Notes under the pieces: model-generated | What the model was told of the DNA's origin: nothing | Database searches by the model: none | The model's input: the letters and a program-made list of their open reading frames with translations, nothing else | Part shown: positions 1 to 7,215 of the stretch, in pieces | Position numbering within the stretch: the first letter of the stretch is position 1 | Layout of the letters: each line of letters begins with the position of its first letter | Program-made: the position numbers and the translations under genes | Source of the DNA: Bacteroidaceae bacterium | GTDB lineage: Bacteria; Bacteroidota; Bacteroidia; Bacteroidales; Bacteroidaceae | Direction of reading: 5' to 3' | NCBI GenBank assembly: GCA_024401275.1 | Contig: JAKSLJ010000026.1 | Span: 1-48,114, forward strand | DNA: 48,114 nt

Positions 1-7
1 TGATTTT

Positions 8-90
8 GCTCGAAGAAACTGGATAAGAAAAGAAAGAAATTTCCGTCGCCAAGTTTAGTTTCTTTTGTTTCTTATCCTTTTTCTTTGAGC
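8..90. repeat. Imperfect inverted repeat, GCTCGAAGAAA type, copy 1
   Basis: The left arm starts GCTCGAAGAAA and continues with GGATAAGAAA. The right arm is its near reverse complement, TTTCTTATCC...TTTCTTTGAGC. Each arm is about 35 bases with a short AT-poor centre. A second copy with the same termini lies at 5990-6084, so the two copies bracket the large secreted-protein gene and its small downstream gene. Function unknown. It could be a MITE-like element or a terminator of an upstream gene outside the window. Confidence 0.6.
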
Positions 91-312
91 CACCTATAAT
101 CTTAGATTGTTTGTGCATTTTGCAAACTGCATTTTGCAAATTGCGGAAGTAAAGGGGAAATCCTTGTTTTGTTTCTTGGCAAAAGATTTGTTGTTTTTTC
201 TAATTCGTTGAAATACAAAGAGATATGAAATTACAATGTTTCTTGTAAAGAGAAAGTTAATTCTTCCGAGTATGGTTATAGGCGGTAGTCGGTGAAAAAT
301 ATATTATTATTG
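91..312. other. AT-rich upstream region without a gene
   Basis: No credible coding region was found. Around 112-146 there are heptamer-like near-repeats (GCATTTT, GCAAACT, GCATTTT, GCAAATT). They resemble in period the 7-base repeats seen elsewhere in the window. The rest is ordinary AT-rich leader DNA before the promoter at 313-346. Confidence 0.5.
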
Positions 313-346
313 TTTGCGGGCGCGTACAAAAATATATGTAACTTTG
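313..346 (+). promoter_or_regulatory. Bacteroidetes-type promoter for the 1693-residue protein
   Basis: TTTG at 313-316 and TAACTTTG at 339-346 match the Bacteroidetes -33/-7 pattern TTTG/TAnnTTTG. The spacing is 22 bases, slightly above the usual 19-21. A transcript from about 352 would have a leader of about 120 bases before the ATG at 472. Confidence 0.6.
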
Positions 347-471
347 CAGCCGCTTATTCGGCAAACAACATAGATACGATTTCATTAAAGATTTTGATTT
401 AACCTTTACGTCAATAGAGTATTTTCCGGAATTAGGATAAACAATAATTAAAACAAACAATAAATTAAATC

Positions 472-3400
472 ATGACAATTATTAAACAAAAATCGAACGT
501 CCTCCTCCTGAGGATGTTGTTCCTGTTGGCCATGGTGCTGACGGGAAGTAGTGCGTCGTGGGCACAGACGCAGATTGCGCAGTTCAAAAGAACTACGGAA
601 TACGCCGCGGCTAGTGATGATAGGTATTACCTTGCCGAAAATAACGGAGTTACTTTTTATGCTCTCGGCTTAAAAAATAATGGAGCATGGAATTGGGTTA
701 ATAATGACGTGATATCACAAAAGAACATCAATGGTGTACAATTTGTGTTTCTCCCTTTGGACATGGGTGAAGGCGATACTGGTTCATTCATCAAGATGCA
801 GTTTGCTTCTGGCTTAGTGAAAGTTGGTGACGTGATATCTGTAGATTGTGCTGATGCTTTCACTAGTGGTGACGAGGTGCAGATTGGTTATCGTGTAGGA
901 GGCAGCAATACTGACGTTCAGAAAACGGTAAACAATCAAAGTGTAAATACCTTGAGCCACACTCTCACTGCAAGTGAGATTATTACTGATGGAGCAAATC
1001 AGTATATCCGTATAGGTAAACTTCCTTATAAAAATACTTATATTGGAACGATAACTATTACCCGTCCTGCAGGCTTTGCTGTAACTTTTGGTCCTAACAC
1101 TGCAAGTGCTGGTATGGGTACAGTGACAGCAAAGCGTACAGACACTAATGCTGCGATTAACTCTGGTGACAGGGTTCCAAACGGTACAAAGATTCAGTTT
1201 ACAGCAACTCCATCATCAGATAATCTCCACTGGGGGTGGGATGTTAACGGAACTCGTAATTGGGGATTCCCTAATCCATATACTGTTACCGAGGATGTAA
1301 AGGTTGAAGCAAACTTCACACCTGGTATCAAGATTAATGCATACCCTAATAACGGAACATTGGGTTCTATAAACATCACAGGTGGTGGACAAAGCGGAAC
1401 TAGCATTCATGTGACGCCTTACCCTGGAACAGTAACTTTTACTGCTACCCCTAATGCAGGAGCAAAGTTTGTTGGCTGGTATTCTAATGTAGAAATGACG
1501 AACCTCGTAACAACTGAGACCACGCTTACTTATAAGGATAACGACCCTGCAGACGATACTAATATCTTAAGGAAGACAGGTGAACTTAACCGTTGGGCAA
1601 AGTTCGAATCTGTGGCTAAGCCTCTCACTGTTACTGCCAATTGGCAACCAATCATTCCTGCTAACGCAGCAGGATGGGGTCTTACCACAGTTACGGTAAA
1701 AGCTAATGGTGCTGATGTTGATGCATCTAAGTATACACTCGAGTATGAGGTTGTTAATGGTCCTTTACAACTTGATGGTACGAGCAAAAATGCTACTGTT
1801 ACAAGCGCATATAATAAAGATACTAATAAAACCGCTAAAGTTAGGGTAACTGCTACTCCAACCGATGGTACATACACTGCAGGCTCATGTGAATTTGATG
1901 TAAACATCCTCCCTGTAGCAAAACCAAATATCACAGTAACTCCAAGCTCTAAGACAGTACGTGTTGGTGAGAAAGTTACTCTTGGCGTAACTCGTGACAG
2001 AGGTTTCAGCAATCCACAATACACATGGACTCTCTCTGACAACGCCAAGACAAGCCTCTATGGCTATAGTGACCCTATTACAGAGACTCAGGCTTCAGGT
2101 GCTGATGATCCATCACACACATTTGTTGCAAAGGCTCCTACATCTTCTCCTATCTCTGTAAACCTTAAGTTCTCTTCTAATGACAGTTACTTCAACGGTT
2201 CTGCAGAAAGAGGATATGAGCAGGCTAATGTTGGCGGTATTACCGTAAAGCCTGTTACTGTTCCTACAATCACCGAGGATGCTAGTGGTGTACATTTCAC
2301 TTACGAGAAGGATTATGGTGATGTAGAAGCTTACCTTCAGTATTTCATTGATGGCTTTGACGACAATCATCGCACACAGGTTGGTTTTGGTACATCAGAC
2401 AATGGAACATATACTGCTACTGGTATTGCACCTGGCAAGCGAATCTATGCTCAGTCAGTCGTTCGCTTCAAGTATCCAAGCGATGCTACTGAATGGACTT
2501 ACGTTGCCTCTGACATGATTCCGTATGTGATGGGTGAAGCTTCTCACCTTCCTGCAATATCTCTCATGATGCAGCCTCGTTATAAGAATGGTAATGCTAA
2601 GCGATATATTCCTATAGGAGTGATTAGTGAACTTAATGGCGGAACACTTACACCACTGGAGTCTCAGTGGCCAGAAGGTGTTGTGAAAGGTGAAGGCGCT
2701 ATCACTAATTATACAATGGGCTACTTGCTTGGAAACGATAACGCATATCCTGTAGACAAGGCTGACAAGGGTGTATGTATCAGCCGTAATGGTAAGGCTC
2801 AGTGGGCTTGGACAGGTGACAGCTCTGACCCGAACAGAAAATATCTTCCAAAGACAGCTGCCTTCTATATGGACGTAGCTGGAACTATGGATATTGTTCT
2901 TTTTGCAGAAAACACTTACAACAGCAGCCAGAATTCAGGTAATGAGTCAGACCGTCGATATATTAAGGTATCGTACTTGAATGACCAGTGTACAGACGGT
3001 AAGCCTATAGAACTTAAGTCTTGGGGTATTCTTGGTAATCGTGCAGAAGGAAATTATGCTAATGGCGGTAATGGTGCGGAACTCCGTCTGCACATCCGTC
3101 TCCCACAGCTTGGTACTGACGGTAAGACAACACTCTTCTTTACTTATGAGACTGACGCCAACGACACAGACCACGACTTGTGGATTAAAGGCTTCATGAT
3201 TCAGCGTCCTGACCTCACTCCGTCAATTGGTAGAACTGACGCTAAATACTCTGAAACAAGGAACAGTGAGTTGACAGGTCAGTGTGTGGCAACAGCAAAC
3301 ACTCCGTACGTTTGGTCGTTTGAGCCTAAAACAACAGGACATTCTAACGAACAGAATCATAAAAATGGCCATGATGCTGTAGGTTTCCGTCCTGCCTCTA

Positions 3401-5553
3401 CAACAGATACGAAGAAGACTAACGAGTTTGATGGCCGTACATATATCTGCGGTGAGCAGTGTGACCACCTCCTCGTATATTGCGACAATGAAGATGAACC
3501 TGGTAAGGTGGCTGCTGAAGAGCGTCCTGAATTTGATGGCCGTTCAAGTAGAAACGAGAAATCTCACCTTGAGCTCGTACGTCCTACTGTAATGGCTGCT
3601 AACAATGGTAACGCTGATTTGTTCAACCCTATCAAGTCAAACGGCCTCAAGGTTAACGTAACAGGTTCTGGTTGGTTTAAGGTTTGGGCTTCTGCTCCTA
3701 ACGGTGCTGTCAAGATGAAGTTCCTTACTTCTACTAACGGTGGTATGTCAAAGATTCGTGTACTTAAGGAATTTACTGTTGCAAGCGATAAGGGTTCTGA
3801 CGCCGAGCGTGAGGTTGACTTCCAGCCATATACAGCATACCTTAAGGCTCAGGTTACTCATGACAACACTTATGATGCAGTAGATGCTACAGGTGATCCT
3901 GAAGCTCAGAAAATGTCTCTCTATGTAGTATTTGAGGCTGCTGACGGTAGCGTTCTTACAGATGGTAAGTTCTCAAATGGAACTTATCCACAGCTCAATA
4001 TCCACAAGATGTCATGGTTGAACGAAGAGCCTGTAATCTATAACTTCCAGCGTGAGGAGAACCCAGCATTGCTTACAACTATGCAGAAGTCAAGCAAGGA
4101 TGCTAATCCAGACTTCTACTGGCAGATGGGTACTTCACTTAAGGAGAATGACGTAGATACTTATGATATTAATGACCAGACTCCAGAGAAGAGTGGTCAG
4201 GAGTCAACATACGGCAAGCCTTCTAACACAAACAGCAATGGTGGCAAGGGTGCTGGCTATCAATGGAATACAGCTGCTCCTGCATGTACTAATGCCCATA
4301 CAGAGGCTGCTTATGCAAATGGCCAGAAGAACTTCACTGGTAACGAATATGTTTCTGGTGACGCTAACAACAAACTTGAGTTTGGTTCTCCTATCTCTGG
4401 TTCTTTCCTCCGTATCTGTGCTATGAAGAACAGCTACATCGTAGCTCACTTCGTACAGAGCAGAGAAAATGGCGGTACCCCTACTGTATATGTAATGGAT
4501 GAGACAGGTAAGCTTGTTCCATACTGCTCAGGTGCTGACACATTCAACGAGACTAACCTCGGTAAGTTTACTACTGAAGCAAGAATGCGTGGATGTGTAT
4601 CTAACATTGTAGGCCTTTCTGAAAGCAACGGTGTGTACACTACTAATGGCGAGGCATTCCGTATAGATATCATTGCTCCTGCAGGTAAGGAGTTCTTCAT
4701 CTGTGCAAACAATGGCGCTCTCTCACTTGCTCGCCTTGAGTCACTTGCTTGGCGAATTGATAAGGTTCCTACTATCGAGACTGATGGTGAGTTGACATTG
4801 GCTGATGGTTTTGATAACTCTTCAGCTATTAATACAGCAATGTCTCGCACTGGCCGCTATGCGAAGTCTGTAACTCTCATACGCACATTCACTGCTGGCA
4901 ACTGGGCTTCTCTTGTACTTCCATTCTCTATGAACGAGAAGAAGCTTGAGGAGGTATTCGGCGAAGGTACAAGATGTATCCACTTCACTGACGTTGATAA
5001 GACTACTAATACAGTACACCTCACTCACCACTTCTATAACATGATTGTTGCTGGTCGTCCTGTATTTATCTGCCCAGCAAACAGTGTTACAAATCCTGTC
5101 ATCAAGGACGTAACTCTTTCTGCAAAGGAGGTTACTAACACTGTTACGGATAACGGCTTCACATTCTTCGCTTCATACGATAACTCAACAATGAATCAGA
5201 ATGACCTCTACATGAACAATGCAAACGCTATCAAGTACTTGACTGTGGCAACTAAGACTTACCCTGGTCTTCGTTCGTTCATAAAGAGTCCTGCTGGCTA
5301 TGACCCTTCTAAGCCAGGTACAGGTTCTACAGAAGGTGCTAAAGCTGTGTTCTTGAACTTTGATGACTCTGATTCGGAAGAAGCCACTGGCATAGAGACT
5401 CTTATCTCAGAGGAATTCGGCGAGAACGTGATGGTTGTTACGAAGCAAACTAAGGTTTACGACCTTAACGGACGTGTAGTTGCTAACGGTACAGATATCA
5501 GCAACCTCCCTTCTGGTGTATATATTGTTAACGGTAAAAAGTATGTGAAATAA
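472..5553 (+). CDS. Large secreted repeat protein with type IX secretion-like C-terminal tail
   Basis: A 1693-residue protein. Residues 1-32 form a signal peptide (charged start, hydrophobic core, cleavage near SWA-QTQ). Residues about 205-345 contain two consecutive beta-rich repeats of the bacterial InlB/listeria-like kind, with the typical F-x-A-x-P and G-W motifs. The middle (about 350-1550) is a long beta-rich region with no enzyme motif I recognise. Residues about 1560-1650 (RTFTAGNWASLVLPF and following) resemble a module common near the end of Prevotella secreted proteins. The last 35 residues (VYDLNGRVV...LPSGVYIVNGKKYVK) match the type A sorting tail exported by the type IX system and anchored at the cell surface. 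The start at 472 is supported by the signal peptide and the upstream promoter. The 58-residue gene at 5651 follows 97 bases later. The substrate or ligand is unknown; adhesion or glycan binding is a guess. Confidence 0.85.
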   Translation: MTIIKQKSNVLLLRMLFLLAMVLTGSSASWAQTQIAQFKRTTEYAAASDDRYYLAENNGVTFYALGLKNNGAWNWVNNDVISQKNINGVQFVFLPLDMGEGDTGSFIKMQFASGLVKVGDVISVDCADAFTSGDEVQIGYRVGGSNTDVQKTVNNQSVNTLSHTLTASEIITDGANQYIRIGKLPYKNTYIGTITITRPAGFAVTFGPNTASAGMGTVTAKRTDTNAAINSGDRVPNGTKIQFTATPSSDNLHWGWDVNGTRNWGFPNPYTVTEDVKVEANFTPGIKINAYPNNGTLGSINITGGGQSGTSIHVTPYPGTVTFTATPNAGAKFVGWYSNVEMTNLVTTETTLTYKDNDPADDTNILRKTGELNRWAKFESVAKPLTVTANWQPIIPANAAGWGLTTVTVKANGADVDASKYTLEYEVVNGPLQLDGTSKNATVTSAYNKDTNKTAKVRVTATPTDGTYTAGSCEFDVNILPVAKPNITVTPSSKTVRVGEKVTLGVTRDRGFSNPQYTWTLSDNAKTSLYGYSDPITETQASGADDPSHTFVAKAPTSSPISVNLKFSSNDSYFNGSAERGYEQANVGGITVKPVTVPTITEDASGVHFTYEKDYGDVEAYLQYFIDGFDDNHRTQVGFGTSDNGTYTATGIAPGKRIYAQSVVRFKYPSDATEWTYVASDMIPYVMGEASHLPAISLMMQPRYKNGNAKRYIPIGVISELNGGTLTPLESQWPEGVVKGEGAITNYTMGYLLGNDNAYPVDKADKGVCISRNGKAQWAWTGDSSDPNRKYLPKTAAFYMDVAGTMDIVLFAENTYNSSQNSGNESDRRYIKVSYLNDQCTDGKPIELKSWGILGNRAEGNYANGGNGAELRLHIRLPQLGTDGKTTLFFTYETDANDTDHDLWIKGFMIQRPDLTPSIGRTDAKYSETRNSELTGQCVATANTPYVWSFEPKTTGHSNEQNHKNGHDAVGFRPASTTDTKKTNEFDGRTYICGEQCDHLLVYCDNEDEPGKVAAEERPEFDGRSSRNEKSHLELVRPTVMAANNGNADLFNPIKSNGLKVNVTGSGWFKVWASAPNGAVKMKFLTSTNGGMSKIRVLKEFTVASDKGSDAEREVDFQPYTAYLKAQVTHDNTYDAVDATGDPEAQKMSLYVVFEAADGSVLTDGKFSNGTYPQLNIHKMSWLNEEPVIYNFQREENPALLTTMQKSSKDANPDFYWQMGTSLKENDVDTYDINDQTPEKSGQESTYGKPSNTNSNGGKGAGYQWNTAAPACTNAHTEAAYANGQKNFTGNEYVSGDANNKLEFGSPISGSFLRICAMKNSYIVAHFVQSRENGGTPTVYVMDETGKLVPYCSGADTFNETNLGKFTTEARMRGCVSNIVGLSESNGVYTTNGEAFRIDIIAPAGKEFFICANNGALSLARLESLAWRIDKVPTIETDGELTLADGFDNSSAINTAMSRTGRYAKSVTLIRTFTAGNWASLVLPFSMNEKKLEEVFGEGTRCIHFTDVDKTTNTVHLTHHFYNMIVAGRPVFICPANSVTNPVIKDVTLSAKEVTNTVTDNGFTFFASYDNSTMNQNDLYMNNANAIKYLTVATKTYPGLRSFIKSPAGYDPSKPGTGSTEGAKAVFLNFDDSDSEEATGIETLISEEFGENVMVVTKQTKVYDLNGRVVANGTDISNLPSGVYIVNGKKYVK

Positions 5554-5560
5554 TAGCAAT

Positions 5561-5597
5561 TCCCTCTAGCTCCCCCCTTGCGGGGGAGCGATGGGAT
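5561..5597. repeat. C-rich hairpin repeat (CTCCCCCCTTGCGGGGGAG)
   Basis: A GC-rich stem at 5570-5588 (CTCCCCC, loop CTTG, CGGGGGAG) lies just after the stop codon of the large gene. Similar C-rich hairpins occur at 19443-19471, 19613-19640, inside prmC near 34552-34603, and in an inverted pair at 46122-46287. Some terminator activity is possible, but there is no T-run directly after the stem. Confidence 0.6.
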
Positions 5598-5650
5598 GGC
5601 AACACACAAAGAATACTTATTAAGTTTAATTCCTAAAAAAGAATGTAACA

Positions 5651-5827
5651 ATGAAAAAACAATATATACAACCAAGCGTAAAAAATCACAAACTCTTCTT
5701 CGAATCTGCTCTTGCTGCAGGTTCTCCAGGAAGTGTGGAAACTGAAGATTTCGACAAAGATAATCCTAATCCTGATAATGATGGTATAGATACCAATCTT
5801 GGAGGTGGTGACGGTTCTGACTTCTAA
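5651..5827 (+). CDS. Small acidic peptide (58 residues), Prevotella-type MKKxYIxP family
   Basis: A 58-codon reading frame starts MKKQYIQPSVK and ends GGGDGSDF. A hydrophobic stretch (LFFESALAAGSPG) at residues 15-27 precedes an Asp/Asn/Gly-rich tail. There is no classical signal peptide. Short proteins of this kind (MKK-x-Y-x-x-P start, LAAGSPG-like centre, acidic polar tail) are frequent in Prevotella and Bacteroides, but I know of no assigned function. The LAAGSPG point resembles a leader-cleavage site, so a peptide precursor is conceivable; this is inference. It follows the large secreted-protein gene and is followed by an intrinsic terminator at 5885-5924, which supports a real transcript end. 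A real gene is likely; the role is unknown. Confidence 0.7.
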   Translation: MKKQYIQPSVKNHKLFFESALAAGSPGSVETEDFDKDNPNPDNDGIDTNLGGGDGSDF

Positions 5828-5884
5828 AACTAATGCAATAACGAAAGAATACACAATTGTTTGTTTATTATATATGATGAAAGT

Positions 5885-5924
5885 GCCGCAGGGTTCCGAG
5901 AGGAATATCCTGCGGCTGCTTTTT
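5885..5924 (+). terminator. Intrinsic terminator after the small peptide gene
   Basis: GCCGCAGG at 5885-5892 pairs with CCTGCGGC at 5909-5916. The stem is followed by TGC and a run of five T at 5920-5924. The position 58 bases after the stop codon fits termination of the 472-5827 transcript. Confidence 0.75.
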
Positions 5925-5989
5925 ATAGAGATGTCAACGGCATTTGTCCCAAAGACAAATAGTTGCCAAAATAAAAATACGGTGTCTTT

Positions 5990-6084
5990 GCTCGAAGAAA
6001 AAGCTAAGAAAGTAAAGAAATTTTGGATAATCCCTGCATTAAAGCCGTCCCTTATCAAGAGGCAAATATCCTGTTTCTTTGAGC
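5990..6084. repeat. Imperfect inverted repeat, GCTCGAAGAAA type, copy 2
   Basis: It begins GCTCGAAGAAA (5990-6000) and ends TTTCTTTGAGC (6074-6084), the same termini as the element at 8-90. The interior is more diverged. The two copies bracket the large secreted protein and its small peptide gene. Confidence 0.5.
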
Positions 6085-6103
6085 TGTCTCCTAAGCGGAC
6101 AGA

Positions 6104-6356
6104 AGCTCCCCCTTGGTCGGACGAAAACTTTCCCTTGGTCGGACAAAACTTTCCCTTGGTCGGACAAAACTTTCCCTTGGTCGGACGACTCATTTTCTTA
6201 TAAGAAAAAATATTTTTTCTAGTAAGAAAATGGGTCGTTTTCTTATAAGAAATTTTTCGTTTTCTTATAAGAAATGAAACTGCGCCCCTTGGCGAAACGA
6301 ATCGCGCCCCTTGGCGAAACGAATCGTGAGCCTTGGAGAAGTAAGTATTTAGCCTT
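6104..6356. repeat. Composite dispersed repeat, copy A (CCTTGG units plus TTTTCTTATAAGAAAA palindromes)
   Basis: Four tandem units of about 22 bases share CCCTTGGTCGGACGA/AAAACTTT (6111-6188). Then come four AT palindromes: TTTTCTTATAAGAAAA at 6193-6208, TTTCTAGTAAGAAA near 6215-6229, and TTTTCTTATAAGAAA at 6238-6252 and 6260-6274. After these, two units CGCCCCTTGGCGAAACGAAT and two more CCTTGG units follow. The same order of parts recurs at 20751-21010 and 33974-34190. No open frame here looks coding. Confidence 0.75.
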
Positions 6357-6370
6357 GGGAATCCCGCTTA

Positions 6371-6394
6371 GTGCGCTGAGGGCAGCGCACCTCC
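6371..6394. repeat. GGAGGTG hairpin repeat at the 5' edge of a gene remnant
   Basis: GTGCGCTG (6371-6378), loop AGGG, CAGCGCAC (6383-6390), then CTCC. In reverse complement this is GGAGGTGCGCTGCCCTC..., the same family as the repeat at 19493-19577. It abuts the PIN-domain remnant and may have removed its start. Confidence 0.5.
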
Positions 6395-6399
6395 ATAGA

Positions 6400-6522
6400 C
6401 TTGATACAAATATTATCCTGGATGCATTATTGCAGCAGCCTAATAGGACTAAGTCTCAACAAGTACTTGATATTATTGACAGGGGTGTAATAATTATGGG
6501 AATGATATACTCGAAATTTTAG
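6400..6522 (+). pseudogene. Remnant of a PIN-domain (VapC-like) gene
   Basis: The frame reads LDTNIILDALLQQPNRTKS, then QVLDIIDRG, which matches the N-terminal part of PIN-domain ribonucleases: the first catalytic Asp in LDTN-x-I-L-D and the helix before the second strand. There is no methionine directly before it, only a dispersed hairpin repeat. The frame stops after about 40 codons, whereas PIN proteins are usually 120-150 residues. No cognate antitoxin gene is visible. The likely reading is a decayed toxin gene truncated at both ends. Confidence 0.5.
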
Positions 6523-6598
6523 ACAAAAACCAGAAAAAACAAGGAAGTAATATACTATTTGGCACAACGCTGATTATAAAAAAAAACCAAGATAACCC

Positions 6599-6911
6599 CC
6601 TTGAAGAGTATGGGTGCTTGTCAGCACCTGATGTCATGCTTCCGCTTTGTTCTTATAAGAGCGAGCTCTTAACGCCCAAACCGAAAGCATAACATCACCT
6701 TCTTAACGAAGGCTTTCATACTCTTCAAGGCGATAAACCGAAGAAAAACATTCGCGGACGTTTGGCGAAATTGTGTTTATTTCTTGTTTATCGCTTTTTG
6801 AAGTCTGGTGGGTTTCTGTTTGGCATTTTATACGAGAGCTAGCTCTCAGGAGAAAATGACGAACAGAAAGACACGAAACTCCAGAGAGTTTCAACTGAAG
6901 ACTTCAAAAAG
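6599..6911. other. Three consecutive complex stem structures (cloverleaf-like region)
   Basis: Structure I: outer stem CCTTGAAGAGTATG (6599-6612) pairs perfectly with CATACTCTTCAAGG (6717-6730). Inside are a hairpin GGTGCT/AGCACC (6613-6628), a long stem 6629-6644 with 6682-6697 capped by the palindrome AAGAGC/GCTCTT (6657-6670), and a hairpin CCTTC/GAAGG (6698-6712). Structure II: GCGATAAAC (6730-6738) with GTTTATCGC (6786-6794), capped by TTCGC/GCGAA. Structure III: CTTTTTGAAGTCT (6794-6806) with AGACTTCAAAAAG (6899-6911), inner stem GTTTCTGTT (6812-6820) with GAACAGAAA (6861-6869), apex GAGAGCTAGCTCTC (6834-6847), and side hairpin GAAACT/AGTTTC (6875-6892). Structures I and III share one plan. 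This could be a structured RNA, a recombination site or a transposon-end array. No known family was recognised. Confidence 0.7.
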
Positions 6912-7215
6912 GGTTTTTATTGTTTTTGTTTTATAATCATCTTTGTGCCCAATTGCTTTCTTTCCTAATTTTTTTATTTTCATAATAAATTGCGGATAAT
7001 ATTCCGCGCATTATTTTCGTTCCAACAGTATAATCATGACCAAAAACCTTTGCTAAGGAAACATTCCCGATTGTTGATGTACATTATTTAATAATAAGTG
7101 CGGCGGTTTTAGTAACTTCGCACTCGGATTCTTTTTACACTTTAGTGTTTTTCCTTTCTAATACAATGTATTATTACTTTTCGGAACAGTATATTACCAA
7201 CTATTAAACATACCT
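6912..7215. other. AT-rich leader of the xylanase gene, no gene seen
   Basis: There is no credible coding frame. A small hairpin GCGGA/TCCGC lies near 6991-7006. TAACTTCG at 7113-7120 resembles a weak -7 box (TAnnTTTG with one mismatch), but no clear -33 TTTG stands at the right distance. The long leader may carry regulation of the xylanase gene; I see no defined operator. Confidence 0.4.

Noticed and set aside
6111-6188. Possible CRISPR array (about 22-base repeats)
   Set aside because: The units are directly tandem with no unique spacers, and no cas gene is nearby.
6274-6522. Intact 82-residue protein
   Set aside because: The first 40 codons are composite-repeat and hairpin DNA; only the later part resembles a PIN domain, so it was listed as a gene remnant.
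6599-6911. Integron attC sites
   Set aside because: The palindromes are extensive, but the GTTRRRY and RYYYAAC core motifs at the ends are not evident and no integrase or cassette array is present.
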